Of a DNA stretch of 64,000 bases, positions 35,632 through 44,212 are shown piece after piece. The first letter of the stretch is position 1. Every line of letters begins with the position of its first letter. The stretch is from NCBI RefSeq assembly GCF_963678635.1, contig NC_087069.1, forward strand, positions 7,140,633-7,204,632, written 5' to 3'. Source of the stretch: Symsagittifera roscoffensis (taxonomy: Eukaryota; Xenacoelomorpha; Acoela; Convolutidae). A program made the position numbers and the translations under genes. The notes beneath the pieces were generated by a model, which was not told where the DNA came from, searched no databases, and saw only the letters and a list, made by a program, of their open reading frames with translations.

Positions 35632-36041
35632 TGAGTTATGACCGAAGTGTATAACTCATAGAGTAATTTCGGATAGGGTACACCGTCTGCTCGTCACGCT
35701 ATCTTATTTTCGGCCGGATAGATTCGTGCAACTTCTTAGTCTAATACCGATCCTAATCTTACTCTTATACTATCTAGTCTCTGGTTGTTTAACTAGTCTC
35801 TGCTAGGCTCAATAGATCTAGGGTATACTGGTTTATTGCGGCTGCTGAAGTACTCGGGAGAGTTCAACTAATTTCTAAGTTAAATTCAAATCTCTCTGGT
35901 GCTGAAATTACAAGTAATTTCAGCACTTACAAATAAGTGGGTTGTTAGTTAGATGGATCATGATTGGTTAATATTAAATACTTTACATTGGTAAAATATC
36001 TAATTTATCCAATCATAAAATATAGTTTAGATCAGGTTCCA
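35632..36041 (-). repeat. 3' LTR of element B
   Basis: 410 bp; + strand TGAGTTATGACCG… to …CAGGTTCCA. It is preceded by TTAA. The palindrome at 35899-35926 (arms GTGCTGAAATTAC, 2-base loop) is intact. Confidence 0.97.
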
Positions 36042-36050
36042 CCCATCCGG
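36042..36050 (-). other. Polypurine tract candidate, element B
   Basis: On the - strand CCGGATGGG directly abuts the LTR start TGGAACC. Element A has CGGATGGG at the same place. It is short for a PPT, but its conservation and position support the role. Confidence 0.5.
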
Positions 36051-37653
36051 GTTTTACAGAGTTTTTTAGAATAGTTCTTCTGCTATTCGAAGGATGGATG
36101 ATGGACGTTGGTATTTGGCGAACATCATAATTTTCTTCCGTTTTCTCTTTGTTAGAGAAGTTCCAGGAAGCTGGAGTTAGGGACATAAGACGTTGTGTCT
36201 TCTTGTGACAACGACTGAGTCTCCGCAACATTTTCAAATCTGATTTCAGACTGGTTGGCTATGTCAGGTTTTTCTGTTCTTCGTGGAGAACTTCTTTTGT
36301 GTCTGATCTAGTTTGGGAATGGCGTGGAGATTGTGCGTGGAGGGGATGCCTGGTTACTCGGATCTGTACGTATACTTGAACATCGAGGTGGTCATTGGTC
36401 TAGTTCAATGAAGTCCTTTTCTGCGAGGTCAAGTCGTACTCTAAATCCTTTGAGTTGTGATTGTGAGCGGCATATCGATTGTAGTTGGTTATTCTCTCTC
36501 GAGTGTAGTGGGGTCGTTTTGTCTCTTGATGTTCGTCCTTGGTGTTGTATTCTGATCTATGTATTGCATAATGTAATTTACATTTTATAAAACTTTTATT
36601 AGTTTAATATTTTTTAATTATGATTTTAGTTAGTTGTTTTCACAAAAGCTTTTTGTTTTAGTTCGGTTATTTTGAAGAGTTACTCACCCTTGAGTAGCTC
36701 TTATTAAAAATAGGAGTGTGGTCACAAAGCGTGGATGTAGCACGGTGGGTTAGGCCGGCTATAGAGCATGCTCAGGACGTCCTTCCTGGTGGGTTAGGCC
36801 AGGAGTGGGAGTATGATTTCATGCGGTTTTTGTGAGGTGTCCTGTTATGTGACAACGTTTTATGTTGGGTTTGTTGTGGTCTTTCTTATGTCTTGTTGGT
36901 TATGTCCTTTTTCCAAAAAGCAAATTGTTCGTGGTATGGGTTTGACTTTCGACTTTTTTGTGTTTTATTATTTCTTTCTGAGACTTTATAATAGTCTTCA
37001 AAAGAATAAATTATCCAGTTTTAAACTGGGTTAATCCGGTTTGGGTACCGTTGGTTTCCTTTTCTTAGTCATGCTGTTATTCTATGATTTGTGGTATTTA
37101 GTAAGCTGCGTTGGTTAGTTTTGTTTAGTATATGATTCCTTTCCAACCGGGTTAAAGGAAAGTTTGAAACATGTTATCTTATGTTAGAGTTGTTGAGTGT
37201 GAAAACTTGAAACTGAAATTCATTATTTTAAACAATTCTTCGTGGGCGAGCTGTGCGAGTGTGGATAGAATTTTTGTGCGAATGAATGGAAATATCAAAA
37301 GGTTAGTACTGCATTTTTGTTTTATCAATTTACTACATAGAATTTTGAAATTTACTGCTAGTTATTGGGTAAAATTAAGTTACAAATTTTCATCATAATT
37401 AGATTTACTGCTTGTGGGGGAAAAATTTTATAAATTAATTTACTGCATTGGTATTAAATTTATTTAATTTGTTGGTGCAAAACATTAATAGAATTTTAAA
37501 TTGTTTGAAGAAGTTTTCGATTTTTTTTCTTTTGTGAATTTTCTAGATGATTGTCGGATGAAGGCTAAAATTCTAAAGAATACATGGATGAAGAATGGTG
37601 AGTTTCTAATATTGTAATTAGTTAGTAATATTCATTTAATTCATACTTACCTG
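36051..37653 (-). promoter_or_regulatory. Conserved non-coding block before the 3' LTR (element B)
   Basis: About 1.6 kb without a convincing ORF. The part at 36655-36830 is especially similar to A 9320-9470. It has a hairpin-like GAGTTACTCACCCTTGAGTA, and GGTGGGTTAGGCC twice (36744 and 36788). The motif TACTGC, mostly as TTTACTGC, occurs four times between about 37305 and 37445. An ORF remnant related to A 8744-9097 lies at 36090-36430 with stops. A role in RNA export, 3' processing or enhancement is possible but unproven. Confidence 0.45.
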
Positions 37654-37980
37654 TTAGTCGTCGGGGAAAAAACCGTGGGGAAAAATGTCGTGGATGAGAT
37701 CTGAAGTTGTTAGTAGTTTAGCTAAGATGCGGATGATGTTTTTAGTCTGAAGTAGTGGCCAAAGCAATTGAAGTGCCTTAATGGTGGTTAGTTCTTCAGT
37801 GCCAACTGCAAACTCATAAGGTGTGTTTTGGATTAGGTTATATAATTTGTGATTGAATTTAATGTTATGGATGAATTCTAATATTGGGATTTCTATAGGC
37901 TGTACAAACTCGTGCAGGATAAGGAAGGGTCGGGATTCTTCGGCGTTGAATGTCTTGGTGATAGGACAGAAGATGTACAT
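37654..37980 (-). CDS. ORF-X, C-terminal segment (element B)
   Basis: 108 codons from MYIFCPITKTF to FPHGFFPDD. It is the continuation of the 490-codon ORF in another frame. In A the corresponding region is continuous, so a 1-base loss near 37990 explains the break in B. It contains leucine-rich helical-looking sequence (IKALQLLWPLLQTKN…). No family recognised. Confidence 0.6.
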   Translation of the reverse strand: MYIFCPITKTFNAEESRPFLILHEFVQPIEIPILEFIHNIKFNHKLYNLIQNTPYEFAVGTEELTTIKALQLLWPLLQTKNIIRILAKLLTTSDLIHDIFPHGFFPDD

Positions 37981-37985
37981 TTGGG

Positions 37986-39458
37986 TTATGGGTCATAATT
38001 ACGAAGAATACCATGGAGGTTAGTGTCTTTAATACAATATGTGAAATTTAGGAAAAATGGTGAAGTGTATTTTGAATTAATGAATTGAAAACGATGATGT
38101 GGTTGTCTAGAGGGTGTGTGTAGGTCAAAATGATTTTGGATGAAACGATAATAACTGTATGTGTGGGTTTGTTTAGTGCGCAACATAATATCGTGTGAGC
38201 AGTGCAAATCTCTTTCGTGTGGTGCAAGGAAATGAAAGGTTAGTGAAAATATTTGGAAGCGTTCTTTAAAACTTTCGTATGCTTGTGTGTCTGTTAGTGC
38301 TTCTGAAATAATGTGATCAAACTTTCGGTCGAAGATGTTTAGTGTAAATACATATGGTGTCTTGATGAAAAATTTCTCGGTGATTTGTGGATTAGCGAAG
38401 CGATCGTCGTCTAAGAATTGATCTTGGTTAGCTCTGATGATGTTGTGATCATAGTATTCGAGTGTATATTCACTAGCTCTAGGTGCAGTGTGTGTTTTTA
38501 GTGATTTTTTATATCCAACGTAAGTAAATTGTCTAGCGGTTAGTGGTGTAGTGAGTCGATATAGCATGTCCTTATTTCGCTCTATATCGATGTGAGTGCT
38601 AGATAAAGGTAAGCAAAGAGGGTTAGTAAAATGATAATATGAGGTCCAAGAGAGAGTGGGCATTAAAACGTATTCATCTACAAAGTTGCGTGTTTCGTTA
38701 GTGTCGTGGGGGGTGTTTAAGGTGTATTGTGGGAATGAGGGTAAGGTGATGGCTAAAAAATCTTTTGTGTTAGTATGCTTGGGGTGGTTGATGTATTCAC
38801 GGGCTGTTCCTGGTTTTGCTGGGAAAGGATGGTTGGGGAACTTTCTTTTAAAAGTGCGATAAGCTCTATTAGTGTTGAGTGAAGATTCAGTTGATGTGGA
38901 TGACGGTGCTAATGATTCAGTATAATTTGAAGAGGGTGTAGGGGTAGGGGGGTTGGATGAATTTATTGTGGAGGAGATTTGGTTTATGGTTGGGGTATTA
39001 AGGTGGTAGGGTTGTTGCTGGAGGGTAATAAAGTTATCTAGCTCTGGGGAGATTCGGGGGGTGTCTGGAGAATGAGATGATTGGTCAGAATGATATGAGG
39101 AGTAGGTTGGGGTAACTTGGGAAGCATAAGAGGGTGTGGAAGTGATTGGGTCAGGGTTATTGGATAATATGGGTTGAAAAGGGGGTTGAGAAAAATTAGA
39201 AGAGTTATGAAAATTATTGGATGGGGATGGTTCGGAGTCGGCAAAATCATCGGGGGTTTCAATATTCGGGTTATTGAGTTGTGAGATGGAGTATAAAACT
39301 GAGATGTGTGAATTAGTGTCGGAATTCATGCCTGATGTTACATTACTAGATGGAAAATCGGGTGGCGGAAAAGCAAAAAGTGGTATTATTGGGATTGGAG
39401 AGGTAAGATTGGTTGGGTGGGAATTTGATCGGTGTAGTGATCCAAGTTGGCGGCTCAT
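37986..39458 (-). CDS. ORF-X, main segment: unknown protein after env
   Basis: 490 codons starting MSRQLGSLHRSNSHPTN. Roughly the first 200 residues are Pro/Ser/Thr/Asn-rich and look disordered. The rest is aromatic- and His-rich and looks folded (for example TPYVFTLNIFDRKFDH). No signal peptide, membrane span or known domain is seen. The ATG overlaps the env stop as ATGA (39455-39458). The same overlap occurs in every copy in A, suggesting stop-restart coupling to env, or a shared spliced mRNA. With the C-terminal segment the family protein is about 600 residues. It could be a virion or regulatory protein; nothing in the sequence decides. Confidence 0.7.
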   Translation of the reverse strand: MSRQLGSLHRSNSHPTNLTSPIPIIPLFAFPPPDFPSSNVTSGMNSDTNSHISVLYSISQLNNPNIETPDDFADSEPSPSNNFHNSSNFSQPPFQPILSNNPDPITSTPSYASQVTPTYSSYHSDQSSHSPDTPRISPELDNFITLQQQPYHLNTPTINQISSTINSSNPPTPTPSSNYTESLAPSSTSTESSLNTNRAYRTFKRKFPNHPFPAKPGTAREYINHPKHTNTKDFLAITLPSFPQYTLNTPHDTNETRNFVDEYVLMPTLSWTSYYHFTNPLCLPLSSTHIDIERNKDMLYRLTTPLTARQFTYVGYKKSLKTHTAPRASEYTLEYYDHNIIRANQDQFLDDDRFANPQITEKFFIKTPYVFTLNIFDRKFDHIISEALTDTQAYESFKERFQIFSLTFHFLAPHERDLHCSHDIMLRTKQTHTYSYYRFIQNHFDLHTPSRQPHHRFQFINSKYTSPFFLNFTYCIKDTNLHGILRNYDP

Positions 39459-41410
39459 CGTGGGCTAAAAAAATTATTATTTTGAGACTGAAAAGCGGTG
39501 GTATGGGGTTGTTCAATAATTTGTTCATAAGTATTATCATCTTGTGACTGGTGTGTCATTAAATGTTGGATGGGACTTTGTGATGTGGTGAGTCGAAAAT
39601 TTGGATTATTTGTGATTGCTAAATTTCGAAAATTTCGTGGGACTAGGGATAGTGGATGGTTATGTGGTAAGGCTGGTAATTGTGGTGCCGTTGGCGTTAT
39701 GTCTACATTGTTATGTTCTTCGTCGTATGTGTTTTGTCGTGTTGCTATTTTTGTGTTATATTCTTTTATTTGTGCGTCTAAAAGAATTTTATTTATAGAT
39801 GTAGAAAAAATTCCAAAAAATCCTGCAAAGAGTATGCGTGCTACACTTGCTTGTCTATTTACTTGTGTGTGTATAGCACATGTGTTGTAAATTCCTTTTA
39901 AAAGTGAGAAAAGAAATCCAATAAAGTTAAACATTGCGTATAAAATAGTCAATTTTTCTAAGATGTAGTAGGGCCATCCTAGAAAATCAAGGATTTCATT
40001 TTTGAGTGTAACAAAGCTAAAAATGTTAATTGGTGATATATCTTGGGGATGGTATTTTTCACCGTTTAGATATATATAATCTTTAATGTCTTTAAAATAT
40101 CCGCTATAGTCTTGCGTGTAGATATCGGCAAATCCTGCGGTTTCTGCAAGTTTGCGTAGATTTTGGTCAATTGATTGCCTTTGTATAGTGTCCATTTGTG
40201 TTAATAATTCTTGAAATTGTTGTGTTCTAATGTGATGTTGAATATCTGATTTTGAATAGATTCCTATTGATTGTAAGTCTATATTTGGCTTTCGAGCAAT
40301 AGCGCGAATGCTTTCTGGTGAAAATTTTTTGAGTGATTGCATTAATGTGGGATATGGAGTGAGAAGATAATATTTATTTTCATCAGGGTTTAGTTGTACT
40401 ACATTGTGGCTGTTTTCTGATCCACATGGGACTGCGGTATCCCAGAAATAGGTTCTTCGTGAAAGTGTATCCACGAAATGTACTTTATTTTTATAAAAGA
40501 TAGGGATTCTTTTATAACATCGTTTATCTTCAAAAACGTATAGTGGTGATACTTTTTTAGTGCAAGTATAAAACCATAAGATGTTTCCTTCATAGTCTAA
40601 AAAATTTGATCTATTTCCAGATAATAAGTATCCTGCATAGGGTATTTTTAATACTGCTAGTGCAAGTGATTGTAATATTTGTGTTCGTTCTAATTCGCAT
40701 AGTTGGTGTAGTGTTTCTAAATCGGAGAGTGACATTTCTTGAAAAATTCGGCTAATTGTATAATCGAGTTTCATATCTAAATGAATATCATAGTGGATAT
40801 TACCGAAATATGTAGTATTCATTAGTGATAATTCTTGTAAGCGTGTGCTTCTGGTGTCATGAGGTTTTAGATGTCCACCAGGTTGTCCGTTGCTTTTTTC
40901 AAAATTAACTGGTATATAGGATGTTCCTTCGTTTGGAGGATGACCTGTGGCATATGGGTCAATTTTTATTTTTCCAGTGGTCATGTCGAATCTTTTTTCG
41001 TATTCAACTAATATTTCAGAGTATTGTGTTCTGTGAAGTGGATTCCTGTATTTACATGCGAGTTCTGTTTCTTGATATATTTGAAAACGTGTCAATTTAT
41101 TTTCTATATTGTTTATGTTTCTAAAATTAGTACTTTGTTTTCGTGATGGATGTACTTGTTCATATAGAATTGATTGTATAAAGTATTTTTCGTGAAATTT
41201 TATCATACGAGCGTGTATTTTTGCTACTTGAAATGTTGTACATGTGTCTTCGGGGAACCAAACAATTGTTGCTTGTGTTCTCGTTGTAGGGTCGCAATAA
41301 CCTTGATCATTTTTACAAGGTAATCGGATTCCTTGATAGATCATTGTATTATCTGATAAATCTCGTGTGAGTTGTATTTTTTCGAGTTGTATTTTCCAAT
41401 CGAAAAACAT
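39455..41410 (-). CDS. Envelope glycoprotein, main segment (element B)
   Basis: 651 codons in a frame different from the upstream env segment; the break is a 1-base loss near 41500 relative to A. Visible traits are LLSGNRSNFLDY, CYKRIPIFYKN, VHFVDTLSRRTYFW and VPCGSE, followed by a long hydrophobic region about 480-560 residues in (TILYAMFNFIGFLFSLL), which should anchor the protein in membrane, and a ~100-residue tail. The motif order resembles glycoproteins of chuvirus-like mononegaviruses and their endogenous relatives in arthropods (recalled, not searched). It should mediate attachment and fusion if the copy were intact, which it is not. Confidence 0.7.
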   Translation of the reverse strand: MFFDWKIQLEKIQLTRDLSDNTMIYQGIRLPCKNDQGYCDPTTRTQATIVWFPEDTCTTFQVAKIHARMIKFHEKYFIQSILYEQVHPSRKQSTNFRNINNIENKLTRFQIYQETELACKYRNPLHRTQYSEILVEYEKRFDMTTGKIKIDPYATGHPPNEGTSYIPVNFEKSNGQPGGHLKPHDTRSTRLQELSLMNTTYFGNIHYDIHLDMKLDYTISRIFQEMSLSDLETLHQLCELERTQILQSLALAVLKIPYAGYLLSGNRSNFLDYEGNILWFYTCTKKVSPLYVFEDKRCYKRIPIFYKNKVHFVDTLSRRTYFWDTAVPCGSENSHNVVQLNPDENKYYLLTPYPTLMQSLKKFSPESIRAIARKPNIDLQSIGIYSKSDIQHHIRTQQFQELLTQMDTIQRQSIDQNLRKLAETAGFADIYTQDYSGYFKDIKDYIYLNGEKYHPQDISPINIFSFVTLKNEILDFLGWPYYILEKLTILYAMFNFIGFLFSLLKGIYNTCAIHTQVNRQASVARILFAGFFGIFSTSINKILLDAQIKEYNTKIATRQNTYDEEHNNVDITPTAPQLPALPHNHPLSLVPRNFRNLAITNNPNFRLTTSQSPIQHLMTHQSQDDNTYEQIIEQPHTTAFQSQNNNFFSPR

Positions 41411-41463
41411 TATTTCTTGGTATCCTTTATTTTTTGTGTCTGCTTTGCAGTTTGATGGGTTAT

Positions 41464-42072
41464 TTATACCAATGTGTGGTATCCAATGTTTATCGTTAGG
41501 TCATAGGTTAATCGTCCGTGTGCGCCGTTATACGGGTATTTGTCGTCTAGTTTTATATGTCCTTGGTGTCTTTCAAGTTGTGATTGATGTACAGAGTCTG
41601 AAAAAACTTGAAAGTTAACTAACTTTCTTTCGCAGTTTTTATTTTGTGTGATGTTTAGTCTAAGTAATTCATTTTTACAATCGTCGGGATTGAGATGTAA
41701 AAGACGTTCTATATTACTCTGATAGAATGATTCATGGTCAAGTCGGTTTTTGTTTCCGTTCGAGACTTGTGAACAATGTACTTTCTTTTCGGAAAATGTT
41801 GCTGTGAATTTATAACCTGTAACTGTTGTTGCTCGGGCTTTTGAATAGAGTGTTGCTATTACATTTGTGGTTTCTATAGCTTGTGGTTCTGTTTCACATT
41901 GTGATACTTGATTTATTGCATATTTGTGTAGTGTTTTTTGTTCATTTTCTTCACAATCGTAATGTGTTACTAATAAATCTTGTGGTCCTGTACGGGGGGA
42001 AGGGTTTATGTTTTGATTTGAGATTACTAGAAAAAGGAGTTGGAGAAAAATTAATAATTTTAGAATATACAT
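41464..42072 (-). CDS. Envelope glycoprotein, N-terminal segment (element B)
   Basis: 202 codons. The N-terminus is a clear signal peptide (LKLLIFLQLLFLVIS) followed by a Cys-containing ectodomain with N-x-S/T sites (for example NITQN). Its start overlaps the last codons of the ATG-less ORF (which ends at 42060). The frame is lost near 41500 by a 1-base difference from A. The homologous A segment is at about 18220-18665. Confidence 0.75.
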   Translation of the reverse strand: MYILKLLIFLQLLFLVISNQNINPSPRTGPQDLLVTHYDCEENEQKTLHKYAINQVSQCETEPQAIETTNVIATLYSKARATTVTGYKFTATFSEKKVHCSQVSNGNKNRLDHESFYQSNIERLLHLNPDDCKNELLRLNITQNKNCERKLVNFQVFSDSVHQSQLERHQGHIKLDDKYPYNGAHGRLTYDLTINIGYHTLV

Positions 42073-43190
42073 GTGTATGATAATCCTGAGTATGGGTTAT
42101 AAAATGTAATGTAACCAATTGTGTTTTTGGTATATCTGTCGTATTTATATATTACTTCGGTAGTTATAAACGGTGGTGGTAGTGATTGAGCTGTTATGTT
42201 AGGTGGGTTTAATGGGTAGGGATGTTGGGTAATATTGTTTAACTTAACTGTGATTTCAAACTTTAATTGTAAACTGTTTTGTTGGAGTATTTGAATATTG
42301 TGATCACGGATATCGTTGTGAATATCTTGGCGATATTGTAATCTATTAAGTGCCCAGTTATGAAGGCGGTTACTTTCTTGATGTTGTCCAAATAATGGTG
42401 GAGGTGCTGTAAATGTATTCAAATCTAATCTTAAAGGAATATTTGTTAATGATTGTTCTCGGTATCTTGCGTCGAGATTGTTTGGAAAAGTTAAGTTAAG
42501 GGGTGTCGGTGAAGTTTGACTAATTGATGGTGTTGATGGGAGTGATAATGTTTCGGGTAGTGATGAAGATGTTGTATCTGTAGAAATGTCTATGGGGTCA
42601 TTGACTAAATTTGGTTCACCTTGTGTGAATGAATGTGTAGTCCAATATGGAAATCGTGATGTTTGGTTTGTGGGGTTGAAAGGATTTTCACGTATTTGCT
42701 CAGATGTTGGTGTTGAACCTAAGTAATCTGAGGGTAGGCTTGAAGTGCTTCGTTGTGAAAAAAGTGTAGGAGTTTCTGGTGTACTACCAGTGGGATTTTC
42801 TGGAGTGCTTTGTGGTGGTGATTGAGGTATTTCAAAATGAACTCGGGGAGTTTGAAAATTTCTATTTCGTCGAGGATGTATAATTTGTCTATTTATTTCT
42901 GTTGTGTTTTGGTTTTGACTAAGGTGTCGTATTCTACTTAGTTCTTGTGGTAGTGTTGGGTAAAGGTTATATGTTGGTTCACTTAGAGATGCTTGTCGTT
43001 GAACTGGTTCTAGTGGTTCAGATAAACGAGCGTGCCGTTCTTCAAAAAGGTATGGATTATCTTGAAAAGAAATTCGTGTAGATGTTTGAGGATTTTGAGT
43101 AGTTGAAGGTGGTGTTGGGTTATCTTGGGATGATGTCGGTGAAGACTGACTTTGTGACTGTTGGGTAGCAATTTTTGATAGATTTTTGAA
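42060..43190 (-). CDS. 376-codon ORF without an ATG, upstream of env
   Basis: The frame is open from just after TAA (43191-43193) to a stop at 42060, but the first ATG is only at 42422. The first ~235 codons are Pro/Ser/Thr/Gln-rich (FQDNPYLFEERHARL, RRNRNFQTPRVHFEIP). The last ~120 look folded (LRLDLNTFTAPPPLFG … LQLKFEITVKLNNI). A shows the same missing start. I infer expression from a spliced mRNA or a non-AUG start. A CAG on the - strand at 43158-43160 could be an acceptor. The function is unknown; it could be a capsid-envelope linker or a separate structural protein. Confidence 0.6.
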   Translation of the reverse strand, partial: FKNLSKIATQQSQSQSSPTSSQDNPTPPSTTQNPQTSTRISFQDNPYLFEERHARLSEPLEPVQRQASLSEPTYNLYPTLPQELSRIRHLSQNQNTTEINRQIIHPRRNRNFQTPRVHFEIPQSPPQSTPENPTGSTPETPTLFSQRSTSSLPSDYLGSTPTSEQIRENPFNPTNQTSRFPYWTTHSFTQGEPNLVNDPIDISTDTTSSSLPETLSLPSTPSISQTSPTPLNLTFPNNLDARYREQSLTNIPLRLDLNTFTAPPPLFGQHQESNRLHNWALNRLQYRQDIHNDIRDHNIQILQQNSLQLKFEITVKLNNITQHPYPLNPPNITAQSLPPPFITTEVIYKYDRYTKNTIGYITFYNPYSGLSYTCIF

Positions 43191-43198
43191 TTATTACT

Positions 43199-43387
43199 TT
43201 AATGAGAAAGTTTATGTTTATTATAATATTCTTCCAAAAAAATAATTAGAAAAATTGTTGCTAGGGCAAATGTGATGATTGCTTTCTTTATACATTTGCA
43301 TATTGTCAAAATGAGGGATGATAAAAATGTTATGAAAATTACAAATAATAAAAAAATATCAGTTCTACTGAAAATTGTTCGTATCAT
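43199..43387 (-). CDS. Small double-membrane-span ORF (element B)
   Basis: 62 codons beginning MIRTIFSRTDIFLLFVIFIT. Two hydrophobic segments flank ICKCIKKA, and the C-terminus is EEYYNKHKLSH. It ends 8 bases before the ATG-less ORF opens, in a different frame. It is conserved in A at equal length. Possible roles include a viroporin-like or budding factor; this is inference from size and topology only. Confidence 0.6.
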   Translation of the reverse strand: MIRTIFSRTDIFLLFVIFITFLSSLILTICKCIKKAIITFALATIFLIIFLEEYYNKHKLSH

Positions 43388-44212
43388 TTAGACAAGTTAT
43401 ATGAATCGTACCTGTGGATATAATCAAGGGTTTTGGAAAGTTGGAGAAATAGTTCGAAGATAGTGTAGAAAATTTAAAAAATGTTACAAAAAATGATTAG
43501 GATTATTAGAAAAGATTCAAGTATATCAAAAAGAAATATTATAAAGGTTTCAAGTATTGTAAAAAAATGTTTAAGATTTATGAAAATTTTAGTAACTGTT
43601 TGAGAGAAGAGCATTTAAGAAATGATCTCTTGGTCGAATATTTTTTGCTGTTTGGGGCGATTTTCAAGTGTGGTCGGATTATTTATTAGTTTTTTGACAA
43701 GTGGGTTGAGTTTTGTAAAAAATTGTTGGAGGCAATTTTTATGGTGATCGGGAGGTCTTCTTTTTCTTTATTTTTGTTTGTCAAATGATCCGGGGTATGG
43801 TGAGATTTTTATACTTTAGGCTAATTAAAATGTGCATTTTGTTACTTTAGGCTAAGTTAACAAATTTGTTTTGGGGGTATTCGTGGTCTGAGTTGGGGAA
43901 ATATTGTTGATCTTTGGGTTATTAGATAAGGGAGGGGTACGGTATTATGGTGATATTTATTTTAGTTGTCAAGTTGGAGTGGTTTGCTTATTTTTGACCT
44001 GGAGGTCGTAAAGTTATAGTTATAGATGTGCCTGGAGTTCTATATTATTCGTCTAATTGGTCTTAGTTTGAGTTAGAGAAAGTGACGGATTGAATGAATC
44101 CTATTGGTCTATTTTGAACTAGAATTATTGCGTACTTGTCAGCATGTTATTTTGAAAAATGTAAATGAAAAATGTTTCGGAGGTTTCAAGATTGTGAAGT
44201 ATAATGTTAAAA
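43388..44212 (-). other. pol-to-membrane-ORF intergenic block (element B)
   Basis: 825 bp without an ORF. It has conserved blocks shared with A 21.89-22.3 kb, and ACTTTAGGCTAA occurs twice (about 43808 and 43848). It may hold splice or RNA-export signals for the downstream genes. Confidence 0.5.

Noticed and set aside
36324..36590. + strand 88-codon ORF in the pre-LTR block
   Set aside because: The matching region of element A does not keep this frame, and the opposite strand shows the better-conserved residues.
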